A DNA stretch of 64,000 nucleotides from Bifidobacterium miconisargentati (lineage in GTDB: Bacteria; Actinomycetota; Actinomycetes; Actinomycetales; Bifidobacteriaceae), in the NCBI RefSeq assembly GCF_019331675.1, contig NZ_JAHBBJ010000001.1, positions 124,001-188,000 of the forward strand. Direction: 5' to 3'. Each line of letters begins with the position of its first letter. The stretch's first letter is position 1. A model generated the notes under the pieces. The model searched no databases. It saw nothing but the letters and a program-made list of their open reading frames with translations, and had not been told where the DNA came from. This document shows, piece after piece, positions 37,689 through 45,671 of the stretch. Position numbers and translations under genes: made by a program.

Positions 37689-38624
37689 ATGATGACGGAA
37701 AACACAGATAAAACGAGCATGGCGAAACAGGACGGTCGCAGGAAAAGCCCCTGGATCATGTTGACGGCCGTATTGGCGGCGGTGATCGTGGCGATGGCGT
37801 TCGGCATGGGATACCTCGTGGCGGACAACAAGGCCATGCGCAGCAACAACAATCAGACGCAGGACTCCGCACAACAACAACCGACGGCTGATATGAAGCA
37901 ATTGGCCGAGTCCATGAACGGGGCGACGGGCAAACCCTCCCGCGTCACCGAGCAGGGCGGTATCCTCATCTCGAAGAACGGATACGGGAAGAAAATGAAA
38001 GGCGCGCCCACCATCAGCGTGTACGAGGAGCCATTGTGTCCCTACTGCGGTCAGCTCAACCGCAAGATCGACCCGATCCTCACCCGGCTCATGAAGGCCG
38101 GACAAATCAACATCGATGTGCATCTGGTCAATTTCCTTGACCAGGCCAGCAGCGACGGCTACTCGAACCGCGCCGCGAACGGAGCCCTGTACATCCTGGA
38201 CCACGACGATGACCCCGAGCATCTGCTCGCCTACCTGGCCAACATCTATGCGGAGGACTTCCAACCCAACGAAGGAAACGCCTACCAGCCCGTCGGCAAC
38301 GACAAGCTCAAGGAACAGGCCATCAAGGCCGGAGTCAGCCAGGACGTCGCAGACAAGGCATTCGACGGAAAACTCGAATACCAGACATGGCTGGACGCGG
38401 CGACCGCGTACACGACCAACCTCACCGACCTGTACGGAACCCAGGGCGGGTTCAGCACCCCGACCGTAACCATCAACGGCAACCTATGGAGCATCGAAGC
38501 GATCATGAGCCAGGGAGCCGACGCGAACACCGAACTGCTCAAATCAATCGGCCTCGACCAGGCACAGGCCGGCGAAACGGGCACCCTGCCATCCATCGGA
38601 GCCAAAGGCAAACCACTCTCCTGA
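37689..38624 (+). CDS. membrane-anchored DsbA-like thioredoxin-fold protein
   Basis: The ATG at 37689 (AAGGAG ahead) gives 311 aa. A membrane anchor at about 22-45 is followed by a polar linker and a DsbA-type domain with active site C117-PY-C120 and the cis-Pro loop GGFSTPTVTING. It probably forms or shuffles disulfides in exported proteins. The neighbouring LPXTG protein at 38705-39658 has a Cys-rich front domain and is a likely client (inferred). It stands alone, with a terminator after it. Confidence 0.9.
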   Translation: MMTENTDKTSMAKQDGRRKSPWIMLTAVLAAVIVAMAFGMGYLVADNKAMRSNNNQTQDSAQQQPTADMKQLAESMNGATGKPSRVTEQGGILISKNGYGKKMKGAPTISVYEEPLCPYCGQLNRKIDPILTRLMKAGQINIDVHLVNFLDQASSDGYSNRAANGALYILDHDDDPEHLLAYLANIYAEDFQPNEGNAYQPVGNDKLKEQAIKAGVSQDVADKAFDGKLEYQTWLDAATAYTTNLTDLYGTQGGFSTPTVTINGNLWSIEAIMSQGADANTELLKSIGLDQAQAGETGTLPSIGAKGKPLS

Positions 38625-38650
38625 CATCAGCAAACACCCGATAATGCCCT

Positions 38651-38692
38651 GATGCCCGGCACCCCCAATCAAAGGAGTGCCGGGCATCTTTA
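38651..38692 (+). terminator. intrinsic terminator after the DsbA-like gene
   Basis: A 12-base stem (GATGCCCGGCAC with GTGCCGGGCATC) and a 14-base loop are followed by TTTACAT. It lies between convergent genes and may act in both directions. Confidence 0.8.
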
Positions 38693-38704
38693 CATATCCG
38701 CTGG

Positions 38705-39658
38705 TTACAGATACGCTCCCGAACGCCGCCCGACCACAGCGAACCCTACGCTGGCCGTCAGAAGGGTCAGGGCACAGGCAAAGGACGAGGCACCGGCAGG
38801 GGAACCGGTCTCCGGCATCGCCGCATGTACGACCGGATTAACCGTGACCACGCGCTTTACTTCCGCTTTGTTGCCTGCCGCGTCCGACACCGTGTAGGTG
38901 AGCTCGTACTTGCCGGGCTTGGTGGTATCCACCGTGCCGGCAATCTGGATCTTGGACGTGATGTCGTCGTCCGTGTCGTCGCTTGCGGTCACGCCCGCCT
39001 TCGGATCGAACTTGTCACCGACGGTGATGGTCTTGTCGTCCGCGCCCTTGATCACCGGCTTGGTCGTATCCACGTTCTTCTGCCAGATGGCGTACAAGGT
39101 CGTGGTCTTGCCGTTGCCGACTCTGATGCTGCCTCCCGACGCATAGTTCGCTTCCGTTGCGGACTTGTCGGTGTTCCACCCCAGGAACGTATACCCCTTG
39201 CGGGTCGGTTTCGTGGAGGAGATCGTGATGCTCACGGCGGAGCCGTAGGACTTGTTGCTCACGGAGGATGGTGCGCCCAAACCGCCGTTTGCGTTGTAAT
39301 CCAGTGTGGAATAGCTGCCGGTATAGACGCAGTAACGTGTGCCTGTGCCGTGATACGTGCGCTGGCAGATCGACAGGTCTTCGGACATATACAGGTCGAA
39401 ATCGTTGCAGTTGTAGGAAACGGATGATGTCCTCAGAGACTCGTAAGCGCCGCAGGAGGACGGTCCGGAATACGTGTCCACGTACTTTGGGGATAAGTAT
39501 TTTCCGCAGGCAGAGGGGCCGGAAGGCCCGGCCGGGCATGAGCTCGCCGCGTATGCCGCTGACGTGAACCCCGGCACGGCGATGAGGCTGACCGAGGAAA
39601 TCAGTATGGCGGCCAATTTCTTGAGTCCAAGGTTTTTGTTTTTGGTACTCAATTCCAT
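38705..39658 (-). CDS. LPXTG surface protein with Cys-rich head and Listeria-type repeat
   Basis: This 317-aa cell-wall protein has a signal peptide (KLAAILISSVSLIAVPGFTSAAYA) and a head domain with six cysteines (about residues 40-115). An InlB-type B repeat follows (LDYNANGGLG ... GYTFLGWNTD ... TTLYAIW). Next is an Ig-like domain (KPVIKGADDKTITVGDKFDP ... YTVSDAAGN), then MPETG, a membrane helix and RRSGAYL. It shares the Ig-like domain almost exactly with the upstream gene. By its place after the pilus genes it may be a minor pilin or tip adhesin. Confidence 0.88.
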   Translation of the reverse strand: MELSTKNKNLGLKKLAAILISSVSLIAVPGFTSAAYAASSCPAGPSGPSACGKYLSPKYVDTYSGPSSCGAYESLRTSSVSYNCNDFDLYMSEDLSICQRTYHGTGTRYCVYTGSYSTLDYNANGGLGAPSSVSNKSYGSAVSITISSTKPTRKGYTFLGWNTDKSATEANYASGGSIRVGNGKTTTLYAIWQKNVDTTKPVIKGADDKTITVGDKFDPKAGVTASDDTDDDITSKIQIAGTVDTTKPGKYELTYTVSDAAGNKAEVKRVVTVNPVVHAAMPETGSPAGASSFACALTLLTASVGFAVVGRRSGAYL

Positions 39659-39716
39659 TCCTTTCTTTCTTGCTGATGGATTGCAGGTCCAGTCGGGTCG
39701 GCCTTAAACGCGAAAA

Positions 39717-39776
39717 GGTCGAGCCGCCCGGTAGGGTCAGCACGCATGGTGCTGGCCTTGCCAGTCGGCTCGACCT
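39717..39776 (-). terminator. nested palindrome between two LPXTG genes
   Basis: An outer stem (AAGGTCGAGCCG with CGGCTCGACCTT) encloses a second one (GGTCAGCAC with GTGCTGGCC). On the minus strand the structure is followed by TTTTCGCG. It overlaps the last codons of the out-of-frame form of the upstream gene and probably ends the sortase-pilin transcript. Confidence 0.6.
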
Positions 39777-40750
39777 TCGAAATGGGAATAGTGGAGGTTA
39801 GCAGTAGGTCCTTCGACGCGCGAAGAGACGGGTGCCCAATGCCATAAGAGCGAAGAACGTCGCCCCCCGATCAAGAAGCCGTTAACGGAACCCGTTTCAG
39901 GCATGTTCGCGTTCATCACCGGGGTGACGGTGATTACTCGCTTGACTTCGGTCTTGTTGCCCGCGTTGTCCGAAACCGTGTAGTTGAGTTCGTACTTGCC
40001 GGGCTTGGTCACGTCCACGGAACCGGAGATCGTGATTTTTGAGGTGATATCGCCGTCCGTCTCGTCCGTGGCGGTCACACCTGCCTTCGGGTCGAACGGA
40101 TCGCCCACGGTGATGGTCTTGTCATCGGCGCCCTTGATCACGGGCTTGTCGGTGTCCGCCGGCCCCTCATAAGTGAGTTCAAGATATCGGGTGCCCTGTG
40201 ATCCGAGGGTCGTGCCGGAACTGACTTTAGATTGGGAACCCGTGAACGTGTCGCCATTGGACCCGCTGACCCGCACGCTTGTGCCGCTCATGTTCGGCCC
40301 GTATTCCCCGCAGCTCGGAGTAGTTCCGGCGTCCGCACGGGCGGTATAGGTGATTCCGCTTTTCAGGACGGCCTTATCGCCGTTGGATTGGGTGAAGAGG
40401 TACGAGGAACGGGATATGCCATCATGATCGGTTTCGGGCAGTGAGAACGTACCTGTATCGTCTCTGAGGTTATCGGTGATGTTCGCGAGGAGCCAGGACG
40501 GACCCGTGATGGAGACCTTGGCGCTTACCCGGCAGTTCCACCCGTTGTTTGACCCCTGTACCGGACCGTCGACGGCCAGGGTGCGGGTGACGACGTCATT
40601 GGGCGCCTCATCGGACGCCGCCGATGCGGATGGCGCAATGGCTCCGGCGAAAGAAGCGGCGGTGGCCATCGACAGGAGCAACGCCGCTTTTTTGCCGGCG
40701 ATTCGATGATTGCCGGGGTGAGCCGTGATGCGTGTTCGTTGAGCTTGCAT
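39737..40750 (-). CDS. LPXTG surface protein, sorting signal out of frame at a poly-G tract
   Basis: The ATG at 40750 follows GGAAGAATAC. The protein has a signal peptide (ALLLSMATAASFAGAIAPSASA), an unknown N-domain with two cysteines, an Ig-like domain (KPVIKGADDKTITVGDPFDP) and MPETG. Directly after MPETGSVNGFLIGG a run of six G (39863-39868 on this strand) shifts the frame, so the present product ends in polar residues. One more G would give ATFFALMALGTRLFARRRTYC and a stop at 39798, a textbook membrane anchor and basic tail. As read, the protein would be secreted rather than anchored. It is 29 bases downstream of the sortase. Confidence 0.8.
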   Translation of the reverse strand: MQAQRTRITAHPGNHRIAGKKAALLLSMATAASFAGAIAPSASAASDEAPNDVVTRTLAVDGPVQGSNNGWNCRVSAKVSITGPSWLLANITDNLRDDTGTFSLPETDHDGISRSSYLFTQSNGDKAVLKSGITYTARADAGTTPSCGEYGPNMSGTSVRVSGSNGDTFTGSQSKVSSGTTLGSQGTRYLELTYEGPADTDKPVIKGADDKTITVGDPFDPKAGVTATDETDGDITSKITISGSVDVTKPGKYELNYTVSDNAGNKTEVKRVITVTPVMNANMPETGSVNGFLIGGRRSSLLWHWAPVSSRVEGPTANLHYSHFEGRADWQGQHHAC

Positions 40751-40779
40751 GTATTCTTCCTTTTTTGGTTTTGTGGTTT

Positions 40780-41751
40780 TCAGCCTTTGTGTTTTCCCGG
40801 CAGTCCGGCGTGTTCCCGGCGGCATTGCCAGCCGTTGAAGCCCGCGTAACCGAGCACGCATGGCATGGACGCGACCGATCCCAGGGCGAACGGGTCATCG
40901 AGGACGGGATTGCCGTGTTCGGCGTCCTGTTCGTATGGGGCCACGTCGGGCATGCTCGCCCTTGTGCCGGAGACGAGCAGGCGTTTTGTCTTGCGCAGTG
41001 TCGTGCAGGTCATCAGGGTGACCCTGTCCTCGTCCTGCTCGATGGTGAGTTTCGAGAAATCATTCGGCATGATCACGTCGATGCGGTCGACCTTGTAGGC
41101 GAGCACGTGGCCGGCGACGTGCAGGTAGAACACGTCGCCGGTTTTGAGTTCGTCCAAGTGGGTGAACATGAGGGCGCTGCTCATGCCGTTGTGGGCGCTG
41201 ATCACGCTGTGCGTGTTCTTGCCGCCGACGGGCAGGCTGGTGCCGTACATGTGGCCGGCTCCCCGGTCGAGGGTTTCGAGGCTGGTGCCGTGCAGGATGG
41301 GCAGGTCGACGTTGATCTTCGGGATCGAAACGGATCCCATGGTCCCGTCGCCGTCCATGTTCAATGCGTCCACGTATGCCTGGTCCGTTTCGCTGGCGGG
41401 ACGTGTCTCGCCCTGCACCTGTGCGAAGGGATCCTGGGTTTCGCCGAGCACGTACTGTCCGTTTTCGTACAGTCGTTTGTTGTAGGCCTGCGCGGCGTGG
41501 AACGCCTGTTTCTGCTCGGCGCTGGGCTGTTGGGAAGCGAGTTCGCTTGCCTGGGCGAGTCGTGCTCCGGTGACCGCTTGGGTGACGGCCACCGTGCATA
41601 GTGTCGCCGAGGCCAGGAATGCAAGGAGGACCGAGACCCATTTGAGCGTCCACCTACGGCGCAGTTCGCGTCTTGCCGACGCTACGGGCTCCTTTGGCGT
41701 GTCGTTCCCGTTGTTCGTGCGGCGGGTGCGGCGTGACGGCATATGGATCAT
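40780..41751 (-). CDS. class C (pilin-polymerising) sortase
   Basis: A 323-aa transpeptidase that would link pilin subunits. It has an N-terminal membrane segment (WVSVLLAFLASATLCTVAVTQ) and a lid motif QDPFAQ characteristic of class C. The catalytic His is in SVISAHNGM, the Cys in LMTCTTLRKTKRLL and the Arg in LLVSGTR. A weak C-terminal hydrophobic stretch and a basic end follow. The start has AGGAGAGG ahead. It lies 43 bases after the FimA-like gene and is likely cotranscribed with it. Confidence 0.9.
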   Translation of the reverse strand: MIHMPSRRTRRTNNGNDTPKEPVASARRELRRRWTLKWVSVLLAFLASATLCTVAVTQAVTGARLAQASELASQQPSAEQKQAFHAAQAYNKRLYENGQYVLGETQDPFAQVQGETRPASETDQAYVDALNMDGDGTMGSVSIPKINVDLPILHGTSLETLDRGAGHMYGTSLPVGGKNTHSVISAHNGMSSALMFTHLDELKTGDVFYLHVAGHVLAYKVDRIDVIMPNDFSKLTIEQDEDRVTLMTCTTLRKTKRLLVSGTRASMPDVAPYEQDAEHGNPVLDDPFALGSVASMPCVLGYAGFNGWQCRREHAGLPGKHKG

Positions 41752-41794
41752 CGGTCCTCTCCTATGGTTGTGGATCCGTGGATGCCGGGTTGAT

Positions 41795-43582
41795 TCAGGC
41801 GTTCACGGAGTGCTTGTGGGCCTTGAACGCGATGACGGCGCCACCGGCGGCGGTGAGGATGGTCACGGCCATGAGGATCGTGCCCATCTGGGAGCCGGTG
41901 TTGGGCAGCTGGGTCTTGTTCTTCACGCTCATGAAGCCAACCGTGTCGGAGTCGATCTGGAACGCGAGGCCGTTCTTGTTCAGGGACTGGTCGGCGTTCA
42001 GGGTCGCGGTCTTCGCGGTCTTGGTGGCCGCGGCGTTGAACACGAAGTCGGCCAGGTAGGTGTCGGACCAGCCGTCGGCGGCGCCGGTCTGCTTGAGCTC
42101 GTAGTCGCCGCTGATGCCCTTGAGGACGATCACGCCGCTGTCCGGGGTGGTGAACTCGTTGACGGTGTTGGTGTCGTCCGCGTCGGCCAGCGTGTAGGAG
42201 CCATCGGCGTTGGCGACGAAGTTAAGTGCGGTGAACGTGCCGCCCTTGGTGTACTCGCCGATCTGGAACTTGACGCCCTTGAGACCGGCGGCGTTCTTCA
42301 CGGCGTCGGCGTTGGTCTTGTCGAGGTTCTTGGTGGCCATGATGTCGGCCTGGCCGAGGAGCACGTCGACGGGGCCGGGACCGTCCGGGTTCTCGCCCTC
42401 GGAGGAGCCCATGTTGGCGTCCCATGCGTTCGGGTTGTTGGAATAGTTCTGGACGACCGCGTTCTTGTTGGCGTCCTGGTTGACGGCGTCGGAGTTGATG
42501 GTCGCCGTGTAGGTGATTTCGATCACGGAACCGGGGGTGAACACGGTGGCGGCATCGCCTTCGAGGATGTTGCGCACGGTGGCGCCGTTGACGGTGGTGT
42601 CCAGGCCGAATGCCCAGGTCAGGTGGCGGGCGTTGTTCTGGTCCTGGGTGAACTTGACGTACTTGGCGTCGAGCTCCTTGTCATTGATCTTGACCGTGTA
42701 ACCGGTCTTGGCGACGTAGTCCAGGCCGGCGCCCAGCGTATCGGACAGTTCCAGACGGTAGCCCTTGTAGCCGGTGGTGTTCGGCACGGTGGCCTTGATG
42801 GTGTAGGACACGGTGTCGCCGACCTTGTGTTCGGCGGAGCCCTTGTTGTCGCCGGTGGACTTGACCGGAGGCTTCACGTTCTCGTTGCCGTCGCCGTTGC
42901 CGCCTTTGTTGTCATCGATGCTCTTGTAGACGACAACGCCCAGCGGGTTGTCCTTGAAGGACAGGCCGCCGGCCTTGGTGCCGACCAGCATGGGGATTGC
43001 GGCGGTGGCGCCCTTGGCGGTGGTGTCGCGGATGAGGTAGTAGCCGGCTTCCAGGTTGGAGAAGGTCAGCACGTTGTCGGTCTGGGAGTCGCCGGAGGAG
43101 GATACAGTACCCTTTTCGCCCGTGGCGGCCTTGATAGTCGCGTCGTCGTTGAGGCTCGTGGCGATCTTGCGCAGGTCGGATGAGTAGGCGGGCTTCTCGC
43201 TGCCGTTGTCGCCGGTCACGTCCAGCACGGTGTTCAGCGGGTTGGCGGTGTCGATGTCCGTCACGCCGGCGGCGGTCAGGGCGTCGGTCAGGGCCTGCTT
43301 GTAGGCGGCAGTGGTCTCCACGCCGACGGCGCTGATGGTCTTGCCGCCATCGGTGGACTGGGCGGACACGTACTTGCCGAGTTCGATGGCTTGGATGGTG
43401 TCCGTCTTGCCGGTGAACGCGCCGGAAGTCGTGGCGCTCAGGGTGATGGTCTCCTTGCCGGAAACGCTCACGTCGGTCGGGGTGGCCGCGTTCGCGGTGG
43501 CGATGCCGCCGATGGCGAGGCTCGCCGCGGCGACGAGGCCGGCGAGGACTCGCTTCGCCGTCCTGTTGGGTGTGATGGCCAT
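41795..43582 (-). CDS. FimA-like major pilin backbone
   Basis: This 595-aa shaft pilin has a signal peptide (VLAGLVAAASLAIGGIATANA) and at least two isopeptide-type domains. E-box-like motifs are AGYYLIRDT and GDYELKQTG, and a pilin-motif-like VVVYKSIDD contains the lysine expected to be joined by the sortase. The sorting signal is LPNTG, followed by a membrane helix and HKHSVNA. A class C sortase follows, as in actinobacterial pilus loci. Confidence 0.92.
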   Translation of the reverse strand: MAITPNRTAKRVLAGLVAAASLAIGGIATANAATPTDVSVSGKETITLSATTSGAFTGKTDTIQAIELGKYVSAQSTDGGKTISAVGVETTAAYKQALTDALTAAGVTDIDTANPLNTVLDVTGDNGSEKPAYSSDLRKIATSLNDDATIKAATGEKGTVSSSGDSQTDNVLTFSNLEAGYYLIRDTTAKGATAAIPMLVGTKAGGLSFKDNPLGVVVYKSIDDNKGGNGDGNENVKPPVKSTGDNKGSAEHKVGDTVSYTIKATVPNTTGYKGYRLELSDTLGAGLDYVAKTGYTVKINDKELDAKYVKFTQDQNNARHLTWAFGLDTTVNGATVRNILEGDAATVFTPGSVIEITYTATINSDAVNQDANKNAVVQNYSNNPNAWDANMGSSEGENPDGPGPVDVLLGQADIMATKNLDKTNADAVKNAAGLKGVKFQIGEYTKGGTFTALNFVANADGSYTLADADDTNTVNEFTTPDSGVIVLKGISGDYELKQTGAADGWSDTYLADFVFNAAATKTAKTATLNADQSLNKNGLAFQIDSDTVGFMSVKNKTQLPNTGSQMGTILMAVTILTAAGGAVIAFKAHKHSVNA

Positions 43583-43649
43583 AATCTGTTTTCCTTTCCT
43601 TTTGGTGGATTATTGGGAAATCTGTTCGGGGATCAGGTGCCGGTGCCGT

Positions 43650-44072
43650 TCATGCGCACACCTCCAATGGCGTGAGCGCGGCCAGGTTGGGATCCCGTGT
43701 TGCCAGGGTGACGAGATCGATGTCGATGTCGTCTGCATGGAACACGAAGCTGGTTTCGATACGTCCCTTGTATTCGCGGGCGATCGGTTTGTCGGACAGG
43801 CGGCCGTGCGCGGTGACGGGCAGTCCGACATGCAGTACTCCCCTGTCGAACAGGAGGCGTACACGGTCGGCAACGTCGCCGGAGAACCTGATCTGGACAC
43901 GAACCCGCATATCATCAACGGGCTTGTAGCGTTGTTCAGCGGGATCATAACGACGAGGCGAGTAGATGAGCATGACGTTCAGGCTGGGGGCCTTGCCGTC
44001 CTTCCGTGCCTTGTAGGTGGGTTCGGCAAGCAGGTCACCGCTCACCGTGGTCTGGCTTTTGATCGCGGCCAT
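43650..44072 (-). CDS. SSB-like OB-fold protein
   Basis: The ATG at 44072 follows GGAGCGG and gives 140 aa. The pattern TVSGDLLAEPTYKARKDGKA, then YSPRRYDPAEQRYKPVDDM, then VTAHGRLSDKPIAREYKGR and a final DDIDIDL strand matches the strand order of single-stranded DNA-binding proteins, including the RTFDR...W-like loop. It is shorter than chromosomal SSBs and lacks the acidic C-terminal tip. It lies between two surface-protein genes, which is odd for an SSB, but transfer modules often carry one. Confidence 0.7.
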   Translation of the reverse strand: MAAIKSQTTVSGDLLAEPTYKARKDGKAPSLNVMLIYSPRRYDPAEQRYKPVDDMRVRVQIRFSGDVADRVRLLFDRGVLHVGLPVTAHGRLSDKPIAREYKGRIETSFVFHADDIDIDLVTLATRDPNLAALTPLEVCA

Positions 44073-44343
44073 ACGTTTCCGCTCCTCCCGTTCCGTGGTT
44101 CCGCCGGACACGTGTCCGTCGTTCTCCAAGCTGGCTTCAAGCCCTCTTGGAGCCGACGCGGTTAAACCTAGGAGGGTTTCGTAGGGGTAGCGTGCGTGAC
44201 AAGGAAAATACTTCGGAAATCATGAAGGACCGGACCGGGATGAGACGCTCGATCTCGCGGGGCACGGACAGCGTCTGCTTCGACGCGCCCGTTGAACCGG
44301 CATACCGTGGATGGTCAGGCACCGGAGGGGAATCGGATATGAG

Positions 44344-44378
44344 AAGACCCCGGCCACGTCGTCGTGGTCGGGGTCTTT
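44344..44378 (-). terminator. terminator after the single-span membrane protein gene
   Basis: A 14-base near-perfect stem (AGACCCCGRCCACG type) with T-rich flanks on both sides lies 12 bases after the stop at 44390. The remaining gap back to the SSB-like start (about 270 bases) holds only this structure and presumably the promoter of the SSB-like gene. Confidence 0.7.
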
Positions 44379-44389
44379 CAAGATATGTT

Positions 44390-45523
44390 TCAGTTGGCGG
44401 CAGTGATCTGGGCGCTCAAACCGTCAGGCAGGGACACGGCCGTACAGGTGACCTGCAACTCCTGTTTCTGTCCGGCGGTTTTCTTCACATCCGCCATGAC
44501 AACGTACGTGTACGTACCATCAGCACTCTGGGTGACCTCCTGGACCACACCGGTGATGCCATGCGCCTTGAATCCGTAGGGGAACGCGCGTTCACCGGCC
44601 TGATTGCAGGCCACACGCACGGCAGCGGTCATGCTTGCACCCGCCGAGGAGCCGGCATCCGTACCGGACGACGACTCCGAGTCGGACGAACCGGAATCGC
44701 TGGAATCATCCGATTTCGATGCGGCCAAGTCGGCCTCCACGATGAGCGTGACCAGGTAATCCGTCTGCGAGGCCTCCTTGACCACGTACTTGGTGCCGGT
44801 GTCGGCGAGCACGTCGGATGTGTGGTCGGCGTCACGGTTCGCGATATAACGGGTGTCGACGGTCAAACCCTTGTTCTGCAGATCGGTGATGACGTCGCGG
44901 GCGTCAAGTCCTACGAGCGATTCCGTGTCCACCGTCTCCGGTTTCGCCTGGACATCCTCGGATGAGTCGGATTCCGGCGTCTCTGATGCCTTGGGCGTCG
45001 TCTGGACGGTCTGTTGCGGCTCCGTTCTGTTATCGCCATGTGATTCGAGTAGTCCGGCTATGCACAGCAGCAGCAAACCCACCGCAATAGCGACGCCGAT
45101 GATAATCCAGCCTTGGCGTTCATTCCCAGCCTTGACGGCCATGGCATGTCCGCCGTGACGGCCACTGCGGCGCGAACCGCCATCCGATGGTTTCGAGGGA
45201 CCACCCGCATCCATGATTTCGGCGACCGGGATGATCTCAGGCTCACCCATGGTCAGCGACCCGGATTCGGTCTTTCCATCAATCGGCGCAACATATGGAT
45301 CCGCTTCGGCTGCCTGTCTGGACGGGAGTGTGTCAGCAGTCTCCCGTCCGCCTGGTTTGGCAAACTCCTCCAGTCGCCGCGCCGCCTTTGTAGCCGCATC
45401 AGCCGCGCCGGCTGCAACGTTCCGGACGGCATCCGAATTGGCGATGTCCTTCAGGGTCTTCGACTCGGCGGCACGATGTTTCAATTCGTCCAGCCCTTTG
45501 TTGAGATCATGGAGGTCGATCAT
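44390..45523 (-). CDS. single-span membrane protein with PASTA-like outer domain
   Basis: The ATG at 45523 gives 377 aa. The cytoplasmic front (~145 residues) is helical then low-complexity. One membrane span follows (WIIIGVAIAVGLLLLCIAGLL). A PASTA-like segment (VGLDARDVITDLQNKGL ... ADTGTKYVV) comes next, then a Ser/Asp-rich linker and a final β-rich domain with two cysteines. PASTA domains bind peptidoglycan or β-lactams in kinases; here there is no kinase. It may tether a transfer or surface complex to the wall (inferred). Confidence 0.75.
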   Translation of the reverse strand: MIDLHDLNKGLDELKHRAAESKTLKDIANSDAVRNVAAGAADAATKAARRLEEFAKPGGRETADTLPSRQAAEADPYVAPIDGKTESGSLTMGEPEIIPVAEIMDAGGPSKPSDGGSRRSGRHGGHAMAVKAGNERQGWIIIGVAIAVGLLLLCIAGLLESHGDNRTEPQQTVQTTPKASETPESDSSEDVQAKPETVDTESLVGLDARDVITDLQNKGLTVDTRYIANRDADHTSDVLADTGTKYVVKEASQTDYLVTLIVEADLAASKSDDSSDSGSSDSESSSGTDAGSSAGASMTAAVRVACNQAGERAFPYGFKAHGITGVVQEVTQSADGTYTYVVMADVKKTAGQKQELQVTCTAVSLPDGLSAQITAAN

Positions 45524-45671
45524 TGCCTTGCCTTTTCTCCTTGTTCTTCTCGTGGCTGGCCCCATGGTAATCGGACAGCCAGATGAGGCCTTCGACGGGA
45601 AAGTCATAAGTATGAAAAGAGGGACGCATCCCGTCACGGGAACGTCCCTCCTCGTTCATCAACCAGGATGG

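Noticed and set aside
41570..43183. 537-codon plus-strand frame opposite the FimA-like gene
   Set aside because: Val/Gly/Asp-rich antisense translation of a β-rich pilin; no plausible protein features.
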